Source of the DNA: Oscillospiraceae bacterium
Lineage (GTDB): Bacteria; Bacillota; Clostridia; Oscillospirales; Acutalibacteraceae
NCBI GenBank assembly: GCA_015066365.1
Contig: SVON01000002.1
Location: 62,001-126,000, forward strand
Length of the DNA: 64,000 bases
Reading direction: 5' to 3'
Position numbers and translations under genes: made by a program. The first letter of the stretch is position 1; every line of letters starts with the position of its first letter. Positions 1 to 8,765 of the stretch are shown here, in pieces. The notes below the pieces were generated by a model, which was not told the origin of the DNA, did no database searches, and was given only the letters and a program-made list of their open reading frames with translations.

Positions 1-83
1 AAACGCGCAAAGAAACGTGGTATAATGAGAGGGTAATTTGGGAATGCAAGACCCCCTTTTCCCGGAAAGGAGTGCCTAATAAT

Positions 84-320
84 ATGAAAAAGATCATTTG
101 CAAGGTCGAGTACGATACCGAGACGGCTCAGCTGATCGGCAAGGTTACCTGCGGCGAGTTCGGCGATCCCGCCGGCTACGAGGAGAGCCTGTATCTGACC
201 GAGGACGGCAAGTATTTCATCTATGTCAACGGCGGCGCCGAGTCCATCTATAAGAAAGAGGACATCAAGCGTCTGGCGAAGGACAAGGTGAACGCATGGA
301 AGGCTGAGCGCGGCATCTGA
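84..320 (+). CDS. small hypothetical protein (~78 aa)
   Basis: ORF with ATG at 84 preceded by GGAAAGGAG; followed by a hairpin terminator around 335-370. Confidence 0.6.
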   Translation: MKKIICKVEYDTETAQLIGKVTCGEFGDPAGYEESLYLTEDGKYFIYVNGGAESIYKKEDIKRLAKDKVNAWKAERGI

Positions 321-336
321 TTTGCCAAAAGAAAAA

Positions 337-371
337 CAGCGTACCGACTGTTCGGTACGCTGTTTTTTTGT
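337..371. terminator. intrinsic terminator
   Basis: aacagcgtaccgactgttcggtacgctgttttttt hairpin plus T-run between convergent genes. Confidence 0.8.
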
Positions 372-899
372 TTATTTCAGCATCGCCTTTGCCCGCTGTA
401 ACACGGGGACCTCCCGGGCATAAAGCAGCCGCCCCAAGGGGGTGTCGGCGGCGGTTTCATAGGCCGAAACCGCCTGCTCATAGGTCAGCTTTTGGGGTGC
501 TAAGCGAAAGCGGTTTTCCTCTTCGTTGGTCAAATTCCTCTCACCAAACCCGATGACTTTGCACAGGAAATAATGGCTCACGTTGTGGCGGTGAATAAGG
601 TGGTAATCGTCCTCCACCACCCCGATCTTGCCCAGAATTTTCGCCTCGGCGCCCAGCTCTTCTTTCAACTCCCGGAGCAGGGCGGCGGACAGCTCTTCCC
701 CCTCCTCGACCCCGCCGCCGGCGGTCTCGATGAAGGTGCCGGTGCCGAATTCGTCCTCCCGCTCCACCTGCACGAAATAGAACGCTCCCCCCTCGTCCAC
801 CACGATGCCCCGGACGATCTGACGGCTGTGGGTGATGCCGTCAAAGGGCCATTCGGTATCCTGCAAACACAGATGGATTTCCTGCGGATTTTGTGGCAT
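372..899 (-). CDS. NUDIX hydrolase
   Basis: Nudix box GGGVEEGEELSAALLRELKEELGAEA; likely start is the internal Met at ~899. Confidence 0.85.
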   Translation of the reverse strand: MPQNPQEIHLCLQDTEWPFDGITHSRQIVRGIVVDEGGAFYFVQVEREDEFGTGTFIETAGGGVEEGEELSAALLRELKEELGAEAKILGKIGVVEDDYHLIHRHNVSHYFLCKVIGFGERNLTNEEENRFRLAPQKLTYEQAVSAYETAADTPLGRLLYAREVPVLQRAKAMLK

Positions 900-1019
900 A
901 CGCCCCCTCCTTTCTGCCGATGACAAAAGGCCCGGAGCCCTTGAAAACAAAGGGTTCCGGGCAGGTAACTCTGTAGTGAGAAAAGGTGTTATGGTCAAAC
1001 GCAGAGAAGCCGGATCCCT

Positions 1020-2507
1020 TTAACAGATCTCAATCGTCCATATAGCGTTCGGCTTAACGTTATAATGATATTTTTCATCTTTATGAAAGCCGGTTTTGTT
1101 GGTGGGCACCGCAATAACACTACGCGTTTCAGAATGATTAAAGCCCGCCTTTTGCAGTTTATAGGTCTTGGTGTCGCACGCATTATAATAGGCTTCACCG
1201 ACTTTTCGGTTATTCTTGTCCAGCACCTCGATTAAGACGCTGCCGTCGATGATGGCCTCCTGTCCTAACAACGTGATGGGCTCTAGAACCTTCACCGACA
1301 CCTTAAGCGATAGATTGAGCGTTTCCTCCATCAAAGAACCGACCACCGTGAACCTCAGCTTGCCAAAATCAGACTCCATGCAATCGTCGTTAATGAGCGT
1401 CTTTTGAATGGCGTCTGCGTACTCTTTTAATTTGTTGATTTCGCCTTCTATGCCCTTTAATTTTTTCCTTTTGGCATCCATTACCGCTCCTGGATCATAC
1501 CCATTTTCGATCAGGCTGGTATTATACTTATCCACTGCGTTATTATAGTTCACAGTTTCTTCGTGAGCCATGGATGCTGCTATAACACCCGCGCCGGGGC
1601 CTGCAATTCCCTCGGCAATTCCGCCGGCCCATCCCCAGTTATCCTTTTTGTGATGCTTAAAAGGCGCAAACTCATCAATCTTCTCGATTTCTTTGTATTC
1701 CGCTTGTTTGCTTTTGATTTTTTCTTCGATGATGCTGATATACTTACGCTTACCGGTTTTTTCACTACGTGTTTTTTCAAAGACGTATTCTTGGCGTTCT
1801 TCTTCGCGCTTTTTTTCAATTTCTTGCTTTGCCAGGAAATCCTTTTTCTGCTCTTCGGCCAACTTGGCCTTCTTATTATTTTCGTTGTAGGTTTTTGCTT
1901 GCTCCTGACCTTTACGGTAATTCTTGATGGCCTGCTCCAAGGTGGTATAACCGAAATTCTTAGCCACTAACAACAACTTCTCCTGATCGTCTTTTTTGTC
2001 CGTGCCGTATATTTTGAGCGAAAGACATTTGTTATAATACTCATCGATGTTCTTTCTAACGGCTTCCTTTTTGGCGTTTCGCTTAGTCTTGAAAGAATAA
2101 ATACACACAGCAAAAGGAATCACAATCAAGAAGGTTACATAGGCCAGCAGTATTAAAACACCGCCAATGTCAAAGTTTCTGTAGATTTCATCGCTTAAGT
2201 AAACCGAGGCGATATAACTCGTGTTGACCCAATCGTCTTCGTCGTCAAGACACACCTCAGGGCCGTCACCTTGTACATAAATCTTAGATCCTTGGTGATA
2301 TAAATCAACTTCATGATAAAACAGATCCATATCGATATATTCATATTCTAAAACGACGGTCTCTCCGTAATATCCTTCGTTTATATTCTTTCCCACATTC
2401 TCGAATTCTCTTTTCGCAATGCCCTGATCAATTCGAAGACCACTGAGTAAAATCGCAATAACCGCACAAAAATATAGAACCTTAAAAATGAATGAAATGA
2501 CTTTCAA
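1020..2507 (-). CDS. hypothetical membrane protein with two N-terminal TM segments and a charged coiled-coil region
   Basis: long ORF; TM-like segments; TTG start at ~2507 preceded by GGGGGG; Lys/Glu-rich central region. Confidence 0.5.
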   Translation of the reverse strand: MKVISFIFKVLYFCAVIAILLSGLRIDQGIAKREFENVGKNINEGYYGETVVLEYEYIDMDLFYHEVDLYHQGSKIYVQGDGPEVCLDDEDDWVNTSYIASVYLSDEIYRNFDIGGVLILLAYVTFLIVIPFAVCIYSFKTKRNAKKEAVRKNIDEYYNKCLSLKIYGTDKKDDQEKLLLVAKNFGYTTLEQAIKNYRKGQEQAKTYNENNKKAKLAEEQKKDFLAKQEIEKKREEERQEYVFEKTRSEKTGKRKYISIIEEKIKSKQAEYKEIEKIDEFAPFKHHKKDNWGWAGGIAEGIAGPGAGVIAASMAHEETVNYNNAVDKYNTSLIENGYDPGAVMDAKRKKLKGIEGEINKLKEYADAIQKTLINDDCMESDFGKLRFTVVGSLMEETLNLSLKVSVKVLEPITLLGQEAIIDGSVLIEVLDKNNRKVGEAYYNACDTKTYKLQKAGFNHSETRSVIAVPTNKTGFHKDEKYHYNVKPNAIWTIEIC

Positions 2508-2923
2508 AAGAATCCCCCCAAATGAATAGAAAGTAACCCGTGCGAAAACGCATAAACATACAGCGTGATTATAACATAACCTCCCGGCCGTTGCAATACC
2601 CAACCAAAAAAACGACCTTATGCGCCAAAGAACAACCGGCCACAAAAATGGTTCGGTTTACACCTTTTTCGGTTTGGGGGGCATACGCCCCTCCTGCTCT
2701 TGCACCGTTTCTTCTGCTCACCATGGCAGCGCAAAGCGGCATCTTTTCCTCGCGCATTTACACAGCAGATCTCTTTCTCCGCGACAATTTCCTTTGATTT
2801 TTTGAAAATCTGTGTTACAATGAATTGCATGGTACTTTCGCTCTCTTTCCGTTATTCTAAAATGTTAAAATCAGTTGCTTGCCAAGTGGGCTCAGGCACA
2901 TTATAATCATGGAGGAAGATTTT

Positions 2924-4507
2924 ATGTTCGGGAACAAAGTGAAAAAATTCAGAAAAAGGATGAATTTGTCGCAAGAGGACCTGGCGCTCAAGCTGTGCGT
3001 TGTACGACAAACGGTCTCAAAATGGGAAAAGGGTCTTTCTGTGCCGGACATCGAAACCTTACTGAAACTGGCCGAAGTTCTGGAAGTGCCCGTCAATCAG
3101 CTTCTGAACAACGACGACTTGACAAGAAAGGTGAATCCGCAAATGAAGTATGACGTAATCATTGTTGGCGCCGGACCCGGCGGTATTTTTGCCGCCTATG
3201 AGTTGATCCAGCGCAACGCGGCTCTACAGGTGGCTGTGTTTGAGACGGGGCACGCGCTGGCTCAGCGCAAATGCCCCATCGATGGTGACAAAATCAAAAC
3301 CTGCATCAACTGCCAATGCTGCAGCATCATGAGCGGCTTTGGCGGTGCCGGTGCTTTCTCCGACGGCAAATACAACATCACCAACGATTTCGGCGGCACG
3401 CTCTACGAGTATATCGGCAAAAAGCAGGCGCTGGACCTGATGAAATACGTGGACGAAATCAATCTGAAATTCGGCGGAGAGGGCACCAAACTATACTCTA
3501 CCACCGGCACCCGCTTCAAAACCGAGTGCATCCAGAACGATCTGCATCTGCTGGACGCTTCGGTGCGCCACCTGGGCACCGACATCAACTACGTCGTTCT
3601 GAACAATCTGTACGCCTATCTGAAGGATAAAGTGGACTTTTTCTTTGATACGCCGGTTCTCTCGGTGACGGACGAAAACGGGACCTATAAAATCATCTGC
3701 AAAGACGCCGCCTACACGTGCGATAAATGCATTATTTCTGTGGGCCGGAGCGGCAGCAAATGGATGGAGTCTGTGTGCCGGGAATTGAACATCCCCACCA
3801 GATCCAACCGCGTAGACATCGGTGTGCGGGTGGAGCTGCCCGCCGCGGTTTTTGCCCACATCACCGACGAACTCTATGAGAGCAAGATCGTATACCGCAC
3901 CAAGGAATACGGCGATAAAGTGCGCACCTTCTGTATGAACCCCAAGGGCGCGGTGGTCAACGAGAACACCAACGGCATCATCACTGTTAACGGGCACAGC
4001 TACGAAGACCCCGCCAAGCAAACCGAGAATACCAATTTTGCTCTGCTGGTGGCCAAGCATTTCTCCGAGCCCTTCAAGGACTCCAACGGCTACGGCGAAT
4101 CCATTGCCCGCCTGAGCAATATGCTGGGCGGCGGCGTCATCGTCCAGCGGTTTGGCGACCTAATTCGCGGACGCCGTTCCACCCCCGGCCGCATTGAAGA
4201 GGCCTTTATCACCCCCACCCTCAACGCCACCCCGGGTGACCTGAGCCTGGTGCTGCCCAAGCGGCTGCTGGACGGCATCATTGAGATGATCTATGCCCTG
4301 GATAAGGTGGCCCCCGGCACCGCCAACGAGGATACCCTTCTCTATGGCGTAGAGGTTAAGTTCTACAATATGGAGGTCGAGGTAGACCGGCATCTGGAGT
4401 CCCAGCACAAAGGACTATACATCATCGGCGACGGCAGTGGCATCACCCATTCTCTCTCTCACGCCTCGGCCAGCGGCGTCCACGTGGCTCGAAACATTAC
4501 GCAATAA
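2924..4507 (+). CDS. XRE-family HTH domain fused to FAD-dependent oxidoreductase (COG2509-like flavoprotein)
   Basis: N-term HTH (RKRMNLSQEDLALKLCVVRQTVSKWEKGLSVPDIETLLKLAEVLEV) followed in the same frame by a Rossmann motif (YDVIIVGAGPGGIFAAYEL); GGAGG RBS. Confidence 0.8.
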   Translation: MFGNKVKKFRKRMNLSQEDLALKLCVVRQTVSKWEKGLSVPDIETLLKLAEVLEVPVNQLLNNDDLTRKVNPQMKYDVIIVGAGPGGIFAAYELIQRNAALQVAVFETGHALAQRKCPIDGDKIKTCINCQCCSIMSGFGGAGAFSDGKYNITNDFGGTLYEYIGKKQALDLMKYVDEINLKFGGEGTKLYSTTGTRFKTECIQNDLHLLDASVRHLGTDINYVVLNNLYAYLKDKVDFFFDTPVLSVTDENGTYKIICKDAAYTCDKCIISVGRSGSKWMESVCRELNIPTRSNRVDIGVRVELPAAVFAHITDELYESKIVYRTKEYGDKVRTFCMNPKGAVVNENTNGIITVNGHSYEDPAKQTENTNFALLVAKHFSEPFKDSNGYGESIARLSNMLGGGVIVQRFGDLIRGRRSTPGRIEEAFITPTLNATPGDLSLVLPKRLLDGIIEMIYALDKVAPGTANEDTLLYGVEVKFYNMEVEVDRHLESQHKGLYIIGDGSGITHSLSHASASGVHVARNITQ

Positions 4508-4521
4508 GTTTCGCAATAACA

Positions 4522-4567
4522 GCAAAAAACGGCTTGGAAGCGGTTGCTTCCAAGCCGTTTTGATTTT
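4522..4567. terminator. intrinsic terminator of the FAD gene (native convergent terminator next to guaA before insertion)
   Basis: aaaaaacggcttggaagcggttgcttccaagccgttttgatttt. Confidence 0.75.
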
Positions 4568-4572
4568 ATTCA
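4568..4572. repeat. 5-bp target-site duplication, left copy (ATTCA)
   Basis: ATTCA immediately left of the TGT terminus; the same 5 bp lies immediately right of the ACA terminus at 20435-20439. Confidence 0.8.
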
Positions 4573-4735
4573 TGTTAAAAGACAATCCCAAATATCCTAA
4601 AAAAGACAATATTTAGTATTCTCTCAATAACACATAAATCACTGTAAATGTTCTATAGAAAAGCAACTATATTTTAGCCAATAGGATAATCAACTCAAAT
4701 GCCAATAAGCCAAGTAATATCAAGGGTTCCCATAC

Positions 4736-4766
4736 AGCCTGTGGGCACCATCGAGTGGGAATAATT
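4736..4766 (+). other. decoy guaA 3' end (agcctgtgggcaccatcgagtgggaataatt, encodes PVGTIEWE-stop)
   Basis: matches the 3' end of the real guaA (20441-20470 minus strand) with two mismatches. Confidence 0.9.
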
Positions 4767-4771
4767 TGGCA

Positions 4772-4814
4772 TAAAAAAAGCGCCCTTGTGATTGCTCACA
4801 AAGGCGACTTTTAT
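4772..4814. terminator. bidirectional intrinsic terminator inside left module
   Basis: aaaaaaagcgcccttgtgattgctcacaaaggcgactttt. Confidence 0.75.
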
Positions 4815-5011
4815 ATATGTCACAGGCTACGCAAATTTGTCTTTTTTAGACTATTGGCGTTTGTTTGTTGACATAGTCGCCTTCGAATAAATTATAGTGT
4901 ATTTCTCTCTAAGAGTCAACTAAAAAGAAAAAGTTGAGCATAATTAGTTGATTTTTCACCCATTTACCCCTTATAATAACTCTCCAATAATTTTTGAGTG
5001 GAGGGATGTAT

Positions 5012-5614
5012 ATGGGATGCAAAGTTATTGCAATGGCGTATATTGAACAGTGGTTTGGCGAGTTTGAAAAGGGTAACTTGTATGCTCTTGCTACCAGAGC
5101 TGGCGTAGGTAAAACTCACTTTGTTTTAGCTCTGGCTGGACACTGGGCAAAACTTGGTCGCAAAACTCTCTACATTAGTGACTCTATGAATGAAGAAACC
5201 TTTGAAAGAAGGTTAACTTCTCTCGAACCGTACTACCACGAGAATGTTGATTTTAAAGAGTGTTATAAGCTCACGATTGAAAGACTCTCCCAGTGGTTGG
5301 ATGCCAATAATTATGACTTGGTTGTTTTGGATACTTTTGATTTGTATTGCTGGAATGTTGACATTGGAGAGTTGAAGGAATTGGCTAAAGAAAAGGGCGT
5401 TTGTGTATGGCTTACCAAAAGCCTTCCCTTTAGTGAAGAACCTATCAACCTGTCTCATCTTCACTTTCCTAATGAAGAAATCAAGGATAAGTTCATTGCC
5501 TATACAGATATGATTTTGTGTGGATATCGTAACCTCGAACACGACTCCGTTTGCCTGCGAGCACTCAAGAACTTGACAGGCGTTTTTGGTCAAGAATTAG
5601 AACTTCATAAATAA
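5012..5614 (+). CDS. RecA/DnaB-like P-loop ATPase (stand-alone)
   Basis: Walker A ATRAGVGKTHF, Walker B YDLVVLDTFDLY; GGAGGG RBS 7 nt upstream of ATG 5012. Confidence 0.6.
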   Translation: MGCKVIAMAYIEQWFGEFEKGNLYALATRAGVGKTHFVLALAGHWAKLGRKTLYISDSMNEETFERRLTSLEPYYHENVDFKECYKLTIERLSQWLDANNYDLVVLDTFDLYCWNVDIGELKELAKEKGVCVWLTKSLPFSEEPINLSHLHFPNEEIKDKFIAYTDMILCGYRNLEHDSVCLRALKNLTGVFGQELELHK

Positions 5615-5615
5615 C

Positions 5616-5650
5616 AAAGAGGGCATCACATTGATGCCCTCTTTTATTAT
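5616..5650. terminator. bidirectional intrinsic terminator between convergent genes
   Basis: aaagagggcatcacattgatgccctctttta. Confidence 0.8.
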
Positions 5651-8600
5651 TTACACAACGCCAAAATACTTCTCGAAGAAAGCCATTAGCTTATCAATGA
5701 TACCCTGTTTCTTGTTGGCACGGTTGCCACCACCAAAGCGAGACACAGGAGGCATCAACTTATCAATATCGGTGCCAGTGGTCTTCACAGAGCCATCACG
5801 GAAAGCATTTTCAATATACTTTCTTGTCTCTTCTTCCTTGAGGTTCTCTTCGGCAATTAGTGTCGTTAGGTCGGTTTCCTTTTGCTCTAAGACGAACTTT
5901 CTCCAATCTTGGCTAACATCGGTCTGAGCGTTAATGGTGGCGATAAAGCTATCAATCAGCTCTTTCTTAGAACGCAACTCAATACTGGATTTGATAGCTC
6001 GGTCAATGGCGATTAGGATTTCCTTATCCTCACAATTAGACTGGTGGTACTTGGCAACAAGCATCAAGATGTAATCAATGTTCACCTCGATTTGTTTGAC
6101 CAATTCCATCTCAAAGACAATATCATCGTCAATGTTCTCAGCCTGTGCTTTGGGACGGAACTCCATATACAAGTCATTGTAGAGACCAGTATAGTTTTGC
6201 ATATCCATCGGAGAAAGAATCTCGTTACCTGCAAAATCATCAAAGGTGGACAAGATATTTCTCAATCTCAAGATATTACCAAAGGCAACAATGAACTCCT
6301 TCTTGGCTTTCTCACCCAGGATGTCCTGACCCAGGGGATACTTTTGGATAAGCTCGGCAATACGCTCTTCATAGCCTTTTTGATGCTTACCATCCTCATC
6401 ATAGCCATAGTAATAGTCATCGTAGGACTTGAGCAAAACGATACCAGAAGCATTCTTATCGCCAAATAGAGCAATAGCATCATCAGTCTCTTTTTGCAAG
6501 TCTCTAAAGCAAATGATATTACCAAAGGTCTTCACAGAGTTTAAGATGCGATTGGTTCTGGAAAATGCCTGAATCAATCCGTGTTGTCTCAAGTTCTTAT
6601 CTACCCAAAGAGTGTTCAAGGTAGTGGCATCAAAACCAGTCAAGAACATATTCACAACAATGAGCAAATCCACTTCACGATGCTTCATTCTCAAAGACAA
6701 GTCCTTGTAGTAATTGGGGAACTTCTCACTGGAAGTATCGTAAGCAGTGTTGAACATCTCATTGTAGTCCTTAATAGCTTTGTCAAGGAACTCACGAGAG
6801 GTCAAATCCAGACCATCCGTGTTGTCGGATTCCTCATCATCAATAAAGCCATCAGGGTCATCCTCATTTTGACCATAGCTATAGATAGTGGCAATCTTGA
6901 TTGCCTTTTCAGGATGCTCGGCCATTTGTCTCTGGAACTCCATATAATACAACTTTGCCGCCTCGATAGAGGACACCGCAAAGATGGAGTTGAAACCATT
7001 TAGTTTGACCTTGAGTTTCTCTTCCTTGGCATCTTGATTCTTAGCCACGGCCTCAATGTTGGTTAGTTTGCTATAGGTGTAGAAACCTGTGTTTCTCTTG
7101 GTTTTATGGTCAAAGTGGTCAAGGATATATTCGACAATCTCAGAGATGCGCTTAGGTGCTAACAAAGCCGACTCCGTATTGATAGCCTCTACCTTTTTAT
7201 CCTTGCCCCCCTCCTTCTTCTTGACCGTGTTTACATAGTCAATTCTAAAGGGAAGAACATTGCCATCATTGATAGCATCCACAATGGTATAAGTGTGGAG
7301 CTTGTCGCCAAAAGCCTGCTCAGTAGTACGCAGGTTGGGGTTGCCACCACTCTTCGCATTCTTGGCAAAAATGGGCGTGCCTGTGAAACCAAAGATGTGA
7401 TAGTTCTTGAAGAACTTAGCAATCTTGATATGCATATCACCAAATTGGCTACGGTGGCACTCATCAAATACCAAAACAATGTGCTTGTCCAAGACAGGAT
7501 GCTTGGGGTTCTTGGTCACAAAGTTGTCCAACTTTTGAATGGTGGTAACGATGATTTTATACTCGTGAGGGTTGCCCTTGGCATCCAAGTCCTCCAGTTG
7601 TCGTTGCAACACCTTGGTGCTCTTGTTACCATTAGCCGCACCACGCTCAAAGCGGTCATACTCTTTCATTGTCTGATAGTCAAGGTCTTTTCTATCTACA
7701 ACAAAGAGCACCTTGTCAATGTAGGGTAATCTCGATGCCAATTGAGCCGTCTTGAACGAAGTGAGAGTCTTACCACTACCAGTGGTGTGCCAAATGTATC
7801 CACCTGCATCGGTTCTTCCCAACTTCTTATAGTTGGTGGAGACCTCAATGCGATTGAGGATGCGCTCGGTGGCAACAATTTGGTAGGGACGCATCACCAA
7901 CAAGAGATTCTCACTGGTGAGGACACAATACTTGGTAAGAACATTGAGCAAAGTATGCTTTTGGAAGAAAGTGCGAGTAAAGTCCACGAGGTCGGGAATC
8001 ACCTTGTTATTGGCATCCGCCCAGAACGAAGTGAACTCAAAACTACTACTGGTCTTTTGAACTTTCTTCTTGCCATCCCGCTCCTTGATAGCACTTACAC
8101 GAGTGGTGTTGGAATAGTATTTGGTGCGTGTACCATTGGAGATGACAAACAATTGCACATACTCATACAAACCACTACCAGCCCAGAAGCTATCTCTTTG
8201 ATAACGCTCGATTTGGTTGAACGCCTCTTTTAGAGCAACGCCACGGCGCTTAAGCTCAATATGTACCAACGGGAAACCATTAACCAATACCGTAACATCG
8301 TATCGATTGTCATAGTTGCCACTATTCTCTACATATTGGTTGATGACCTGCAAAGAGTTGTTGTGGATGTTCTTCTTGTCAATTAGGGTGATGTTCTTAC
8401 TGGTGCCATCATCACGCTTTAAGACCTGCACATTATCCTCTTGGATAAGACGAGTCTTCTCCACAATGCCATCATTGCCATTGGCTAAGCACTGGGTAAA
8501 GAAACGATTCCACTCATCATCGGAGAATTGATAGTTATTGAGTTTTTCCAATTGCACTCGCAGGTTCTCTACCAACTCATCCGAATTGTGGATTTGGAGA

Positions 8601-8749
8601 TAGGTATAACCTTGCTCGGTCAATTGCTTAATAAAAGCGGCTTCAAGAGCAGCCTCACTTTGATACGCATCAGAGCGAGTCAATTGAGGTTCGTATTCGG
8701 ATACAACAGTCGCTTCCGAAGTGGAAACGATGATATTATATTGGCTCAT
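5651..8749 (-). CDS. hsdR: type I restriction enzyme R subunit (HsdR)
   Basis: DEAD-like helicase motifs (TGSGKTLTSFKTAQL, VFDECHRSQFG, FGFTGTP) and N-terminal nuclease region (NRYDVTVLVNGFPLVHIELKRRG). Confidence 0.95.
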   Translation of the reverse strand: MSQYNIIVSTSEATVVSEYEPQLTRSDAYQSEAALEAAFIKQLTEQGYTYLQIHNSDELVENLRVQLEKLNNYQFSDDEWNRFFTQCLANGNDGIVEKTRLIQEDNVQVLKRDDGTSKNITLIDKKNIHNNSLQVINQYVENSGNYDNRYDVTVLVNGFPLVHIELKRRGVALKEAFNQIERYQRDSFWAGSGLYEYVQLFVISNGTRTKYYSNTTRVSAIKERDGKKKVQKTSSSFEFTSFWADANNKVIPDLVDFTRTFFQKHTLLNVLTKYCVLTSENLLLVMRPYQIVATERILNRIEVSTNYKKLGRTDAGGYIWHTTGSGKTLTSFKTAQLASRLPYIDKVLFVVDRKDLDYQTMKEYDRFERGAANGNKSTKVLQRQLEDLDAKGNPHEYKIIVTTIQKLDNFVTKNPKHPVLDKHIVLVFDECHRSQFGDMHIKIAKFFKNYHIFGFTGTPIFAKNAKSGGNPNLRTTEQAFGDKLHTYTIVDAINDGNVLPFRIDYVNTVKKKEGGKDKKVEAINTESALLAPKRISEIVEYILDHFDHKTKRNTGFYTYSKLTNIEAVAKNQDAKEEKLKVKLNGFNSIFAVSSIEAAKLYYMEFQRQMAEHPEKAIKIATIYSYGQNEDDPDGFIDDEESDNTDGLDLTSREFLDKAIKDYNEMFNTAYDTSSEKFPNYYKDLSLRMKHREVDLLIVVNMFLTGFDATTLNTLWVDKNLRQHGLIQAFSRTNRILNSVKTFGNIICFRDLQKETDDAIALFGDKNASGIVLLKSYDDYYYGYDEDGKHQKGYEERIAELIQKYPLGQDILGEKAKKEFIVAFGNILRLRNILSTFDDFAGNEILSPMDMQNYTGLYNDLYMEFRPKAQAENIDDDIVFEMELVKQIEVNIDYILMLVAKYHQSNCEDKEILIAIDRAIKSSIELRSKKELIDSFIATINAQTDVSQDWRKFVLEQKETDLTTLIAEENLKEEETRKYIENAFRDGSVKTTGTDIDKLMPPVSRFGGGNRANKKQGIIDKLMAFFEKYFGVV

Positions 8750-8765
8750 ATTTTAAATCCTTCCA

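Larger units (their letters stand above)
4573..4873 (+). repeat. left long terminal direct repeat module (both LE-type and RE-type ends, guaA 3' mimic, terminator)
   Basis: ~97% identical by eye to 20133-20434 in the same orientation; TAAAAAAGACAA at 4598-4609 and its reverse complement at 4837-4848, each 25 nt from its end. Confidence 0.92.

Noticed and set aside
4736-4766. guaA pseudogene in the left module
   Set aside because: Only ~30 nt of guaA 3' end is present; no upstream guaA-like coding sequence, so it is an att-site-like fragment rather than a pseudogene.
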